Below, in pieces: positions 1 through 8,132 of a DNA stretch of 64,000 bases. The notes under the pieces are model-generated. The model ran no database searches. It saw nothing but the letters and a program-made list of their open reading frames with translations, and was not told where the DNA came from. The stretch covers positions 3,038,001 to 3,102,000 of the forward strand of contig NZ_LT897781.1 of NCBI RefSeq assembly GCF_900188315.1. Reading direction: 5' to 3'. Origin of the DNA: Marinobacter sp. es.042. GTDB lineage: Bacteria; Pseudomonadota; Gammaproteobacteria; Pseudomonadales; Oleiphilaceae. Each line of letters opens with the position of its first letter. Position 1 is the stretch's first letter. The translations under genes were made by a program, and so were the position numbers.

Positions 1-872
1 CCCAGGTCATACTGCGGGTCATCGTCCACCAAAGTGCAGGCATACACCCGAACCTCATCGCCCTTCTTCACCAGCATCCGCGTATAGGTGCACATGAAAT
101 GGGAGCGAGCCTCCTTGGTCGGATACTTCTCCATGCAGGTCTCGGTAATCTCCGGGCTGCCGTCTTCCGAGCCTGGCGTACCCAGATCCGGAAATGCGGT
201 GAATGCCAGGTTCTCCGGAATGCCCCACTCCCGGAAGATGTCATGGAACGCGGCTTCGACATCTGCCGGAATTTCCTCCGGATCGGTCTGGCGGGCAATG
301 GACACCTTGAAGCCCTGATCGACCAGCCAGCGGATGCCCTGCAAGGCCTCATCGAAGCTGCCGTCGCCGCGGTCCTTGTCGTGACGGGCCCTGTCCGGGA
401 AGTCCAGGCTGACCCGGAAATGAATCGGGTAGGGGTTGTCCCGCAAAGGCAGTACCTGATGCTGTCGCTTGTGCAGCGGCTCGGTGGCGTTGGTCAGCAC
501 GAAGCAGGGCCGGTGCTGGCTGGCGTAATTCAGAATATTGACGAAGTCCCGGATCACAAAGGGCTCACCACCGGTGAAGGAAAACTGCTCCACGCCCATG
601 TCGATGGCTTCGTGGATAAACGGCTTTACATCACTGAGCTTCATGCCCGGAATGCGGCCATCGCCGGGATGGGAACCTTCCAGGCAGAAGGGGCAGGCCA
701 GGTTGCAGGCGGTGCCGGTGTGGATCCACAGCTCTTTCAGCTTGTCCGCATCAATGTACCCTCTCGGGTCGCCATTGCGGGTGTGGGTCCAGCTATCACG
801 GGCCCGGGGCTCGAGGACTTCCACGGCCGGGATGCGTTGTTTCCGGGCCGTTCTGGTTTCAGTCAGGGGCAT
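1..872 (-). CDS. Radical SAM protein (3' end outside window)
   Basis: Radical SAM enzyme that should carry one [4Fe-4S] cluster on the motif CNLACPFC (CxxxCxxC), which I read about 55 residues from the start. A glycine-rich SAM-binding motif (FTGGEPF) follows. The visible part is about 290 residues and the C-terminus is cut off by the window edge. The ATG at 872 lies inside the last codons of the upstream fusion gene (14-base overlap), so the two are probably translationally coupled. The substrate is unknown. Conserved pairing with a membrane-anchored flavoprotein would fit a partner that supplies electrons or shares a substrate, but that is inference. The family call is secure; the specific reaction is not identifiable from sequence. 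Confidence 0.85.
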   Translation of the reverse strand, partial: MPLTETRTARKQRIPAVEVLEPRARDSWTHTRNGDPRGYIDADKLKELWIHTGTACNLACPFCLEGSHPGDGRIPGMKLSDVKPFIHEAIDMGVEQFSFTGGEPFVIRDFVNILNYASQHRPCFVLTNATEPLHKRQHQVLPLRDNPYPIHFRVSLDFPDRARHDKDRGDGSFDEALQGIRWLVDQGFKVSIARQTDPEEIPADVEAAFHDIFREWGIPENLAFTAFPDLGTPGSEDGSPEITETCMEKYPTKEARSHFMCTYTRMLVKKGDEVRVYACTLVDDDPQYDL

Positions 873-3048
873 AGATGCTCCTCGGTGTATTCGTGTTTTT
901 CCCACGGCGCCAGCCGTGCAGTTTCTCAAGCAGCTTCAGAATGCCCTCGGGGGCATGAGCGCGCTTCCATTCACCGGCAGCGTATTTCGCCGACTCGTTC
1001 CAGGTCGGGTACGGGTGAATGGTGCCCAGGATCTTGTTCAGGCCCAGGCCGTGTTTCATGGCCAGGGTGAATTCGGCCAGGATTTCCCCGGCGTGGCTGC
1101 CAACCACAACGGCGCCCAGGATCTTGTCCTTGCCCGGCGGGGTCAGCACCTTGATAAAACCATGATCCTCACTCTCGGCAATGGCGCGATCCAGATCATC
1201 CAGCCCGTAGCGGGTCACTTCGTAGGCCACGCCCTGCGCGGTTGCCTCGGCTTCACTGAGTCCCACCCGCGCCACTTCCGGCGAGGTAAAGGTCACCCAG
1301 GGCATTACGCGGTAGTCTACCTTGAAGCGCTTGAACTGCCCGAACAGACCGTTGACCGCCGCGTACCAGGCCTGATGGGCCGCCGCGTGGGTAAACTGGT
1401 AAGGACCAGCCACATCGCCGCAGGCAAATACATTCGGGTACCTCAGGCTCATGTCTTCTTCCACCGGTACGGTTCCGTTCGGCAGGGTATCCACACCAAT
1501 CCGCTCAAGGTTCAGGCCGGCGGTGTTGGCCGCACGGCCAACGGCCACGAGCACCTGGTCGAAGGGGATACGTACCCGCTCACCGTCATGCTCGCAGTAC
1601 GCAACCTTCTCTCCTTCCTCTATACGGAACTCGGCGGCGGAATGTTTCAGCCGGACATCCACACCGTCCGCCTGGAACTGCTTCAGAACCAGTTCGGAGA
1701 CATCCTCATCCTCCCTGGCCAGCAGGCGCTCGCCCATCTCCACCTGGGTCACCTTGCTGCCCAGTCGGGCAAAGGCATGGGCCAGTTCAGAGCCAATCGG
1801 ACCACCGCCCAGCACCAACAGACGTTCCGGCTGCTCTTCCAGCTCCCACAGGTTGTCGGACGTCAGCGGCTGCATGTCCTTGAGACCAGGGATCGGAGGT
1901 ACGGCCGGCTTACCGCCGGTGGCAACGACGATACTGCGGGCAGTCAGGCGCTCGGTGCGGCCATCGTTGTGCCGGACCTCAAGCTCCCAGGGCGACACGA
2001 AGCTGGCTTCACCGGCGATACATTCCACGCCCAGCTTTCGGTAACGCTCCGGGGAGTCGTGGGGCTCCACTTTGGCGATAACATCCTTGACCCGATTCAT
2101 GATGGTCTTGAACGAGCCTTTAACCGGCACCGATTCCAGCCCGTACCGATTGGCATGGCGCAGGGTATCAGCGGCCTTGGCGCTGCGGATCAGAGCCTTG
2201 GAGGGCACGCAGCCGGTATTCAGGCAATCGCCACCCATCTTGTGCTTCTCTATCAGAGCCACCTTGGCTTTCACGGCTGCGGCAATATAGGCCGAGACCA
2301 GACCCGCGGAGCCACCGCCAATCACCAGCAGGTTGTAATCGAAATGTTCGGGCTTCTGCCAGCCGGCGTACACTTTGCGGCGGCGGATAAAGCCCACCAC
2401 AAATTTGGCAATCAGCGGGAACAGGCCCAGCAGCGCGAAGGAGAGCAGCAGATCGGCCGAGACAATGTCCCCGGTGGACTGGATCTGGCCCAACTGGGTG
2501 CCGGCGTTCACGTAAACAAAGGTGCCAGGCAACATGGCGATCCAGCTTACCAGCGCATAGGTGCGCAGTTTCATGGCCGTCAGGCCCATGGCCAGGTTGA
2601 TCAGGAAGAAGGGAAACACCGGCACAAGCCGCAGGGTTGCAAGGTAGAAGGCGCCGTCTTTCTCAATGCCGCGATCCATCTTCGCCACGGTTTCGCCATA
2701 CCGTTTTCGAAGCGTGTCTCGCATCAGGAACCGCGCCACCAGGAAAGCAAGCGACGCACCGATAGTTGAAGCAACGGAGACGGCTGCCAGACCGTAGAGA
2801 TTGCCGAAAAACGCACCACCGGCCAGCGTCATGATGGTAGCGCCTGGCAGAGAGAGGGCTGTTACCACGACATAAACAACAACGAAGCCCAGCACCGCAA
2901 CCAACAGATTCTGGTCAATCCAGTTACCGAGGGACTGTTGGTTTTCCTTCAGGTTCTCGAGAGTCAGAAGCTCGCTACCGCCACTGGCAATAAACCCGAC
3001 AACCACAGCCGCAATCAACGCGACCAGAATCCATTTCTTGAGTGTCAT
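859..3048 (-). CDS. Fusion of TVP38/TMEM64 membrane domain with mercuric-reductase-like FAD/NAD oxidoreductase
   Basis: A 729-residue fusion protein. Residues about 1-230 are a multi-spanning TVP38/TMEM64 (SNARE-associated/DedA-like) domain. From about residue 237 a class I pyridine nucleotide-disulfide oxidoreductase follows: the FAD motif VIGGGSAG near residue 244, a redox-active disulfide CLNTGC (Cys275 and Cys280), an NAD motif VLGGGPIGSE, and a second FAD motif ACGDVAG. The ATG at 3048 was chosen because AAAGGA lies upstream and the membrane segment follows directly; a longer reading to 3090 is possible. The C-terminus lacks the vicinal cysteine pair of true MerA, so mercury reduction is not indicated. 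It may be a membrane-tethered thiol oxidoreductase. The downstream radical SAM gene overlaps its end. Confidence 0.9.
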   Translation of the reverse strand: MTLKKWILVALIAAVVVGFIASGGSELLTLENLKENQQSLGNWIDQNLLVAVLGFVVVYVVVTALSLPGATIMTLAGGAFFGNLYGLAAVSVASTIGASLAFLVARFLMRDTLRKRYGETVAKMDRGIEKDGAFYLATLRLVPVFPFFLINLAMGLTAMKLRTYALVSWIAMLPGTFVYVNAGTQLGQIQSTGDIVSADLLLSFALLGLFPLIAKFVVGFIRRRKVYAGWQKPEHFDYNLLVIGGGSAGLVSAYIAAAVKAKVALIEKHKMGGDCLNTGCVPSKALIRSAKAADTLRHANRYGLESVPVKGSFKTIMNRVKDVIAKVEPHDSPERYRKLGVECIAGEASFVSPWELEVRHNDGRTERLTARSIVVATGGKPAVPPIPGLKDMQPLTSDNLWELEEQPERLLVLGGGPIGSELAHAFARLGSKVTQVEMGERLLAREDEDVSELVLKQFQADGVDVRLKHSAAEFRIEEGEKVAYCEHDGERVRIPFDQVLVAVGRAANTAGLNLERIGVDTLPNGTVPVEEDMSLRYPNVFACGDVAGPYQFTHAAAHQAWYAAVNGLFGQFKRFKVDYRVMPWVTFTSPEVARVGLSEAEATAQGVAYEVTRYGLDDLDRAIAESEDHGFIKVLTPPGKDKILGAVVVGSHAGEILAEFTLAMKHGLGLNKILGTIHPYPTWNESAKYAAGEWKRAHAPEGILKLLEKLHGWRRGKNTNTPRSIYAPD

Positions 3049-3414
3049 GAAATAATCCTTTCTACCTTGAACGTGATAACGAAGAGACACCCCAATCCCG
3101 GAAGTGTTACATCAAACCTTGGGCTCAGTGTTCGTTACCGGCTTACCGTTGTTTTACGTCGTTCGGCAACGCATTGTGTCAACGATTGCTCATGAATATC
3201 TAACAATTTGATTACGCATACCATGCTAAGTACGCGGGGAACTTATCTGCCGACTTCCAGAGCTTCCCCTATTCTTGAACAATTGCTCATAAAAGGAAAC
3301 GTTTTCATGGCTTGTTACGTCACCACAGAACAACCAAACGGATCCGGGGATTGACGAAAATGTGGCAGGAGCGCTAAAAGAAGGTTCCCGCGATTCCACA
3401 AACCGAGGCCCAAA
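3049..3414. other. 366-base divergent intergenic region, no gene seen
   Basis: This stretch separates the fusion gene (reverse strand) from the EthD gene (forward strand) and must contain promoters for both. It is AT-richer than the flanking genes. I see no open frame with a ribosome binding site, no RNA gene and no strong dyad. A GAGG lies 8 bases before the EthD start codon. Confidence 0.5.
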
Positions 3415-3726
3415 ATGATCAAAGTCAGCGTCATGTATCCGAAAACCGCCGAGAGCAACTTTGACCTCGCCTACTACCGAGACACGCATATGGCGTTGGT
3501 ACGCGACAGGCTGGGCGATGCCTGCAAGCGCACAGCCATCGAATCCGGGTTGGCCGGCGGCGCCCCGGGAGAGGGCCCCACTTACATTGCCATGGGCCAT
3601 ATGTATTTTGACTCTGTTGGTGATTTCCAAACCGCGTTCGGCCCCCATGCCAAGGAAATCCTTGGCGACATTCCAAACTTCACCAACGTTCAGCCAACGG
3701 TCCAGATCAGCGACGTTATCGAATAA
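3415..3726 (+). CDS. EthD family protein
   Basis: A 103-residue protein covering a single EthD domain (dimeric ferredoxin-like alpha/beta barrel). The typical start (MIKVSVMYP) is followed by the YYRDTHM segment that characterises the family. EthD was named for a protein needed for ether degradation; many members are small stand-alone proteins of unknown role. GAGG lies 8 bases upstream of the ATG. The ADP-ribosylglycohydrolase-fold gene begins 43 bases downstream on the same strand, so the two may be co-transcribed. The family is well supported; the substrate is unknown. Confidence 0.85.
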   Translation: MIKVSVMYPKTAESNFDLAYYRDTHMALVRDRLGDACKRTAIESGLAGGAPGEGPTYIAMGHMYFDSVGDFQTAFGPHAKEILGDIPNFTNVQPTVQISDVIE

Positions 3727-3769
3727 TCCTTCAGGTCGGACTCACAAACCGGACATCAAGGATCCCCCC

Positions 3770-4942
3770 ATGGTCAGCAATCTCCCTCCCGAAAGAAAAG
3801 CTGCCATTACCGCTGCTCTGGCAGGAGGCTGGGTCGCAGACGCAGCCAGCCTGGGTTTGCACTGGCTCTACAACAGCGAGCGCATTCTGGAGGTGGGTGG
3901 ACAGTCGCCCGAATTCCTGCCTCCCCGAGCCGAGTACTACACAAAGGGATTCGGTTATTTCGCTCACGAGGGGAAACAGGTTGGGGATGTGAGTCACTAC
4001 GGCGCTGCCACCGGCGTGCTGACCGACAGTTTACTGGCCACCAACGGCAATCTGGACATCCGCGATTACCAGCGCCGGTTTCGTTCATTCTTTGGCCCCG
4101 GTGGCCAGTGGCAAGGATTCATCGATAACCCGACGCGGATCACGCTGGAAAATTTCAATGCTATCGAGCACAGGGCGGTCGAAGAGGCACAGTCCGGCAT
4201 GCCCGATGATCTTTCCGACAAACAGAAGCGAATTCTGGTGCAGAAGGTCATGCCCTACACCCGCCGTCTGAGCGGCAGCGCGCTTGCACAGCCGGTGCGG
4301 GAGGCCATCAGCCTGACGTACAAGGAAAAGGCCATTCAGGAGGCCGGCGTTCATCTGGCGGAAACCATTGACCGCAATCTGGTACCGGAGAGTGGCGCCG
4401 ACGACATGCAGTTGCCTGCCGTCTCCAAACTGCCGCCACTCGTTGCCTCCCATAGCGGAAGCACAAACCTCCTGGACGTTGTTGAAGCAGCCGTGCGTGT
4501 TACCAATAACAACGTCGAGGCCGTTGCCTGGGCAAAGTGTGCAGCGGTGCTTCTGGACGGGCTATTCAGGGGCGAGACTCTTGCCAAGGCAATGAATTCG
4601 GCCATCGCCGAAGCACCCGATCAGGCGTCCCTCAAACGGGCACTTGAGAGCTCGGAACTAAACGGCGTTGCTGCCGGTGACACGTTTGGCCGTACCTGTT
4701 ACCTGCAGGAAGCCATGCCGGTCAGCTTTCACATTCTGAACACGGCCCGGAGCTACACCGAAGCCATCCGCGCGAATATTCATTGTGGCGGCGACTCCTG
4801 CGGCCGCGCCTGGCTGATTGGCCCGGCCATGGCGGCCATGCACGGTGTTGGCGGTGAGAAGGGCATTCCACTGAGCTGGCTGGCCAGGGTAACGAATGCT
4901 GCGACCGTCTATCAGGATATCGAGTCGCTTTTGGGAAATTGA
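3770..4942 (+). CDS. ADP-ribosylglycohydrolase-fold protein with altered metal-site motifs
   Basis: A 390-residue protein with the overall layout of the ARH family. It has an N-terminal AALAGGWVADAASLG segment in place of the usual GxxxGDAxG, and a C-terminal HCGGDSCGRAWLIG segment in the position of GGDTDT. In active ARH enzymes a TDDT motif and the C-terminal GGDTDT/S aspartates bind two Mg2+ ions. Here the first site reads GDVSHYGAATG and the second keeps only one of the expected aspartates. The protein may therefore have changed chemistry or act as a binding protein, as the crystallin-like ARH homologues do (inference). The ATG at 3770 has AAGGAT upstream. It may form an operon with the EthD gene and is convergent with the next gene (16-base gap). 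Confidence 0.75.
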   Translation: MVSNLPPERKAAITAALAGGWVADAASLGLHWLYNSERILEVGGQSPEFLPPRAEYYTKGFGYFAHEGKQVGDVSHYGAATGVLTDSLLATNGNLDIRDYQRRFRSFFGPGGQWQGFIDNPTRITLENFNAIEHRAVEEAQSGMPDDLSDKQKRILVQKVMPYTRRLSGSALAQPVREAISLTYKEKAIQEAGVHLAETIDRNLVPESGADDMQLPAVSKLPPLVASHSGSTNLLDVVEAAVRVTNNNVEAVAWAKCAAVLLDGLFRGETLAKAMNSAIAEAPDQASLKRALESSELNGVAAGDTFGRTCYLQEAMPVSFHILNTARSYTEAIRANIHCGGDSCGRAWLIGPAMAAMHGVGGEKGIPLSWLARVTNAATVYQDIESLLGN

Positions 4943-4958
4943 GAATCTGCAGCGGGAA

Positions 4959-5651
4959 TCAAACCCTTCCATCAAGCTGCAGCCAGCGAGCCAGACGGGA
5001 ATGTGGGCGACGCCGCAGGTAAAGGGGCAACGTGCTCATGACCAGCAATACCGTGGCTGCCGCTACAACGGTCAGGGTGGGGTTAAGCTCGAGGGTATGC
5101 CCCAAGCCGGCAAACACAAAGGTCATGGGTAACATTCCAATGACCGTTGCCAGGGCGTAACGCCAGAGATGGATCGCCGTTACGCCGGCGGCATAGCTGA
5201 TCAGGGCGAAGGAAAACACCGGGATCAAACGGGTGAGAAGAACGGCAATAAACAGGAACCGCTGTGACCCTCTGGCCGAGAATACCGGGTTGTTTTCAAG
5301 CTTCTGCTGAACAGCATCCCGCCCGAGCACTCGCGCCAGATAAAAGGCAATCAGCGAACCCGCCAGGGCACCGGCTACCGCGATTGCCGTTCCGTTAAAC
5401 ATTCCATAAACCAGGCCGGACGCCGCACTGATCGGCAACGTGGGTATTGGCCCAACCACGACCGCAAGAACCATCAGGAGCATCAGTAATACCGGCCCCA
5501 GAGCCCCCTGATTGGCAAACCAGTCAGACAGCACCGTTGGTGCAAAGCTGGCAGGCATGCCCAGTTGCCGCAGCAGAAGCCAGATCATGGCCATCAAAAA
5601 CGCGACAATGGCAAGAAAGGAGAGACGGAAAACCAGCGGCGATCGGGTCAT
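4959..5651 (-). CDS. TVP38/TMEM64 family membrane protein
   Basis: A 230-residue integral membrane protein of the TVP38/TMEM64 (VTT/DedA-like) family. An N-terminal membrane helix is followed by the conserved core with the VVGPIPTLPISAASGLVYG re-entrant-loop region and a downstream F-LTRLIPV-F segment typical of the family. Members are implicated in lipid scrambling and membrane homeostasis in both bacteria and eukaryotes; no specific role can be assigned here. It is the second member in the window, the first being the N-terminal half of the fusion at 859-3048. It stands alone and is convergent with the ARH-like gene. Confidence 0.88.
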   Translation of the reverse strand: MTRSPLVFRLSFLAIVAFLMAMIWLLLRQLGMPASFAPTVLSDWFANQGALGPVLLMLLMVLAVVVGPIPTLPISAASGLVYGMFNGTAIAVAGALAGSLIAFYLARVLGRDAVQQKLENNPVFSARGSQRFLFIAVLLTRLIPVFSFALISYAAGVTAIHLWRYALATVIGMLPMTFVFAGLGHTLELNPTLTVVAAATVLLVMSTLPLYLRRRPHSRLARWLQLDGRV

Positions 5652-5706
5652 CCGGCTATTCTACCCGCTCATCCGGCAACAGGAAGCACAGCCGGTGCCT
5701 CAATAA

Positions 5707-5744
5707 AATAAAAGGGCCGGATGTCTCACCAACATCCGGCCCTT
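5707..5744 (-). terminator. Intrinsic terminator of the iron-binding protein gene
   Basis: A 13-bp perfect stem (arms 5712-5724 and 5732-5744) with a 7-base loop. On the reverse strand it is followed by TTTTATTTTATT. It lies 50 bases beyond the stop codon of the ferric-iron binding protein gene. Confidence 0.88.
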
Positions 5745-5793
5745 GAGCACGCTCTCTCAAGCGTGATCTGCGATCAATTTCGTGATCCTTCGA

Positions 5794-6816
5794 TTAACGC
5801 CAGCCCACACGGTCGAAGATTTTCACCGCTTCCGGGTTGTTGGTGCCCAGAACGCTCACATTGATGTCATCAATGTTCAGGTTGCCCCAGGAATCCAGCA
5901 CCGGATTCTTCAGTACGCCTTCTACAGCCGGGAACTCGTGATTGCTCTCAGCGAAAATCTGCTGGGCGGTATCGGAAGACAGGAACTCCAGGAACCGGAC
6001 AGCGTTGTCGCGGTTAGGCGCGGTAGCCACCACACCCGCACCACCGATGTTGGCGTGAACACCGCGGCCATCCTGGTTCGGAAAGATAATGCCAACCTCC
6101 CGGGCCACTTCACGGTCTGCAACATCATCAGAGTTCAGCAGGCGCGCGTAGTAGTAATGGTTGCCAACCGCCAGGTTGCATTCACCGGCAGCCACAGCGC
6201 GGATCTGATCGGTGTCACCACCCTGGGGATCACGGGCCATGTTATTGACTACGCCCTGCGCCCACTCCTCAGCGCCTTCTTCGCCGTGGTACTCAATCAG
6301 GCTTGCCAGCAGCGACTGGTTGTAAATGTTGCTGGAGGACCGGATGCAGATCTCGCCCTTGAATTCCGGCTTGGCCAGGTCCTCGTACTGACTGATCCGG
6401 GAAGGATCAAAGTCTGAACGATCGTAGTAGATCGCGCGCAGACGCTGACTGAAGCCGAACCAATGCCCTTCCGGATGACGCAGGAAATCCGGCAGACGGC
6501 TGTTCAGAATTTCGGAATCCACCGGCTGGAAAATGCCTTCCTGGTCGGCTCGCCAGAGGTTACCCGCGTCAACGGTAATCAGGATATCCGCCGGGCTGGC
6601 GACACCTTCTCGCTGGATTCGCTGGATCAACGCATCGGACTTGCCCTCAATCAGGTTGACCTTGATGCCGGTCTCCTCGGTGAAGGCGTTATAAATTGCC
6701 TGGTCCGAATCGTAGTGCCGCGCAGAGTAGAGGTTGACTTCGCTCGCGGAGACACTCGTTGCTGCCAGTGTTGTTGCCAGGGCAGTGGCTGCCAGCTTCG
6801 CTTTATGAGATACCAC
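5794..6816 (-). CDS. fbpA: Fe(3+) ABC transporter periplasmic substrate-binding protein (FbpA/FutA type)
   Basis: A 340-residue periplasmic binding protein with a signal peptide ending near residue 24 (SVSA-SEVNLYSARHY). It has the class features of ferric-ion binding proteins: the YSARHYDSD start of the mature chain, the GKSDALIQRI loop, and the tyrosine cluster NHYYYARLL that coordinates Fe3+ in FutA/IdiA-type proteins. The start is GTG, chosen because AAGGAGAG lies about six bases upstream. A Fur-box-like site is 37 bases before the start and an intrinsic terminator follows the stop, so it is probably transcribed alone. It delivers Fe3+ to the permease (8133-9845) and ATPase (7010-8125) encoded alongside. 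Confidence 0.93.
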   Translation of the reverse strand: MVSHKAKLAATALATTLAATSVSASEVNLYSARHYDSDQAIYNAFTEETGIKVNLIEGKSDALIQRIQREGVASPADILITVDAGNLWRADQEGIFQPVDSEILNSRLPDFLRHPEGHWFGFSQRLRAIYYDRSDFDPSRISQYEDLAKPEFKGEICIRSSSNIYNQSLLASLIEYHGEEGAEEWAQGVVNNMARDPQGGDTDQIRAVAAGECNLAVGNHYYYARLLNSDDVADREVAREVGIIFPNQDGRGVHANIGGAGVVATAPNRDNAVRFLEFLSSDTAQQIFAESNHEFPAVEGVLKNPVLDSWGNLNIDDINVSVLGTNNPEAVKIFDRVGWR

Positions 6817-6852
6817 GGGATCTCTCCTTGGTTGCTAATTACTATTGGAGGT

Positions 6853-6871
6853 GAAAACGATTAGTATTTAG
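6853..6871 (-). promoter_or_regulatory. Fur-box-like operator upstream of fbpA
   Basis: Read on the reverse strand, this 19-base site matches the classical Fur consensus GATAATGATAATCATTATC at 12 of 19 positions by my count. It lies in the divergent region between the iron-binding protein and ATPase genes, where iron-dependent repression of both would be expected. A 12/19 match alone is moderate evidence; the position is what makes it credible. Confidence 0.5.
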
Positions 6872-7009
6872 ATGTGATTTAAACGGACCCTGGCATAGAA
6901 GTCAATAAATAGGAATCAGTCGCTTTTACGTATTCAATACACAATCAGACGCAACACGCTTACAATTGCATCTCCACTGGAGTTTGAACCGGAAGGCTGG
7001 ATCGGCACC

Positions 7010-8125
7010 ATGAGTATTTATCAGGAAAGCCCAACCTACAGCGATCAACTCGAGAACGGCCTGTCGGGCCCGTCATTGATGCTTGACCGCGTGCATTGCC
7101 AATTCCATGGCGATAGCGTTGTCAAAGACATCAACCTGCACCTCGAAGCAGGTGAAGTCGTCTGCCTCCTCGGCCCTTCTGGCTGCGGCAAAACAACGCT
7201 GCTGCGTATCGCTGCAGGCCTCCAGATGCCGTCCCGCGGCAAAGTCTTTCTCGGCAGTTCCCTGGTCTCGGCACCCGGTGGCGTGCAGGTACCTCCGGAA
7301 AAGAGGAATGTGGGCCTGGCATTCCAGGAATCTGCACTCTTCCCCCATCTGACGGTGCTGGAGAACGTCTGCTTTGGCATCAGCTCCATGCCGAAAAAGC
7401 AGCAACGTTCCCGCGCAATCGAACTGTTGGGGCGCCTGGGCATGGCCGATGCCGCCAATGTTTACCCACATACCCTCTCAGGCGGTCAGCAGCAGCGGGT
7501 AGCCCTGGCCAGGGCCCTTGCTCCGTCGCCACGGGTCATGCTGCTGGACGAACCCTTTTCCAGCCTTGACGCCCGGCTGCGCGACCAGATTCGGGACGAT
7601 ACTCTGCATGTGCTGAAAGAGCTGAACACGGCCACCCTTCTGGTCACTCATGACCCGGAGGAAGCCATGTTTATGGCGGATCGGATCGCACTGATGCGAG
7701 ACGGAGAGATCGTGCAAACGGGAACTCCTACGGATCTCTACTGCAATCCCGCCGAGCCGTTCGTGGTCAACTTTTTCGGGCAGGTGAACGAACATCGCGG
7801 CGTTGTCCACAACGGCGTGGTAACAACGCCATTGGGCCACCTGGAGGCTAAAGGTTTCGGGGACGGCAGCAGCGTTCGAATTCTGATACGCCCGGAGGCG
7901 GTCAAAGTCAGGCAACTTGAAGGACAAGCCGGTGACGACCGTACCAGCCATGTTCTGATGTCCCGACTGCTCGGCCCGACCAGTCTGTTGCATATTTGTG
8001 CTCACGGTCCAAACGGACAGGAAATGCACCTGCATGCAAAGGTGCCCGGGGTGTTCCTGCCGGAAGAGGGGCAGGCTGTCTCGCTTGAGCTGGATATGTC
8101 GCAGGTTTTTCTGTTCGGCGAGTAA
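7010..8125 (+). CDS. fbpC: Iron(III) ABC transporter ATP-binding protein
   Basis: A 371-residue ABC ATPase. The visible motifs are Walker A GPSGCGKTT, signature LSGGQQQRVALARAL, Walker B VMLLDEP followed by the D-loop SSLD, and the switch histidine in THDPEEA. A C-terminal TOBE-like regulatory region follows residue 240 or so. The length and TOBE tail match the Fe3+/spermidine/sulfate importer class. It is divergent from fbpA and convergent with the permease gene, with only 7 bases between the stops, so importer parts sit on alternating strands. A GGAAGG motif lies about 13 bases before the ATG, a little distant for a ribosome binding site. Confidence 0.92.
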   Translation: MSIYQESPTYSDQLENGLSGPSLMLDRVHCQFHGDSVVKDINLHLEAGEVVCLLGPSGCGKTTLLRIAAGLQMPSRGKVFLGSSLVSAPGGVQVPPEKRNVGLAFQESALFPHLTVLENVCFGISSMPKKQQRSRAIELLGRLGMADAANVYPHTLSGGQQQRVALARALAPSPRVMLLDEPFSSLDARLRDQIRDDTLHVLKELNTATLLVTHDPEEAMFMADRIALMRDGEIVQTGTPTDLYCNPAEPFVVNFFGQVNEHRGVVHNGVVTTPLGHLEAKGFGDGSSVRILIRPEAVKVRQLEGQAGDDRTSHVLMSRLLGPTSLLHICAHGPNGQEMHLHAKVPGVFLPEEGQAVSLELDMSQVFLFGE

Positions 8126-8132
8126 ACCGTGA

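Noticed and set aside
538..2769. Forward-strand open frame of 743 codons
   Set aside because: It is the complement of the TVP38-flavoprotein fusion gene, which has all the expected domain motifs; the forward translation has no recognisable domain and starts without a ribosome site.
859..3048. Mercury resistance (merA)
   Set aside because: The CLNTGC active site is shared by the whole disulfide reductase family. There is no MerR, MerT or MerP gene and no C-terminal cysteine pair.
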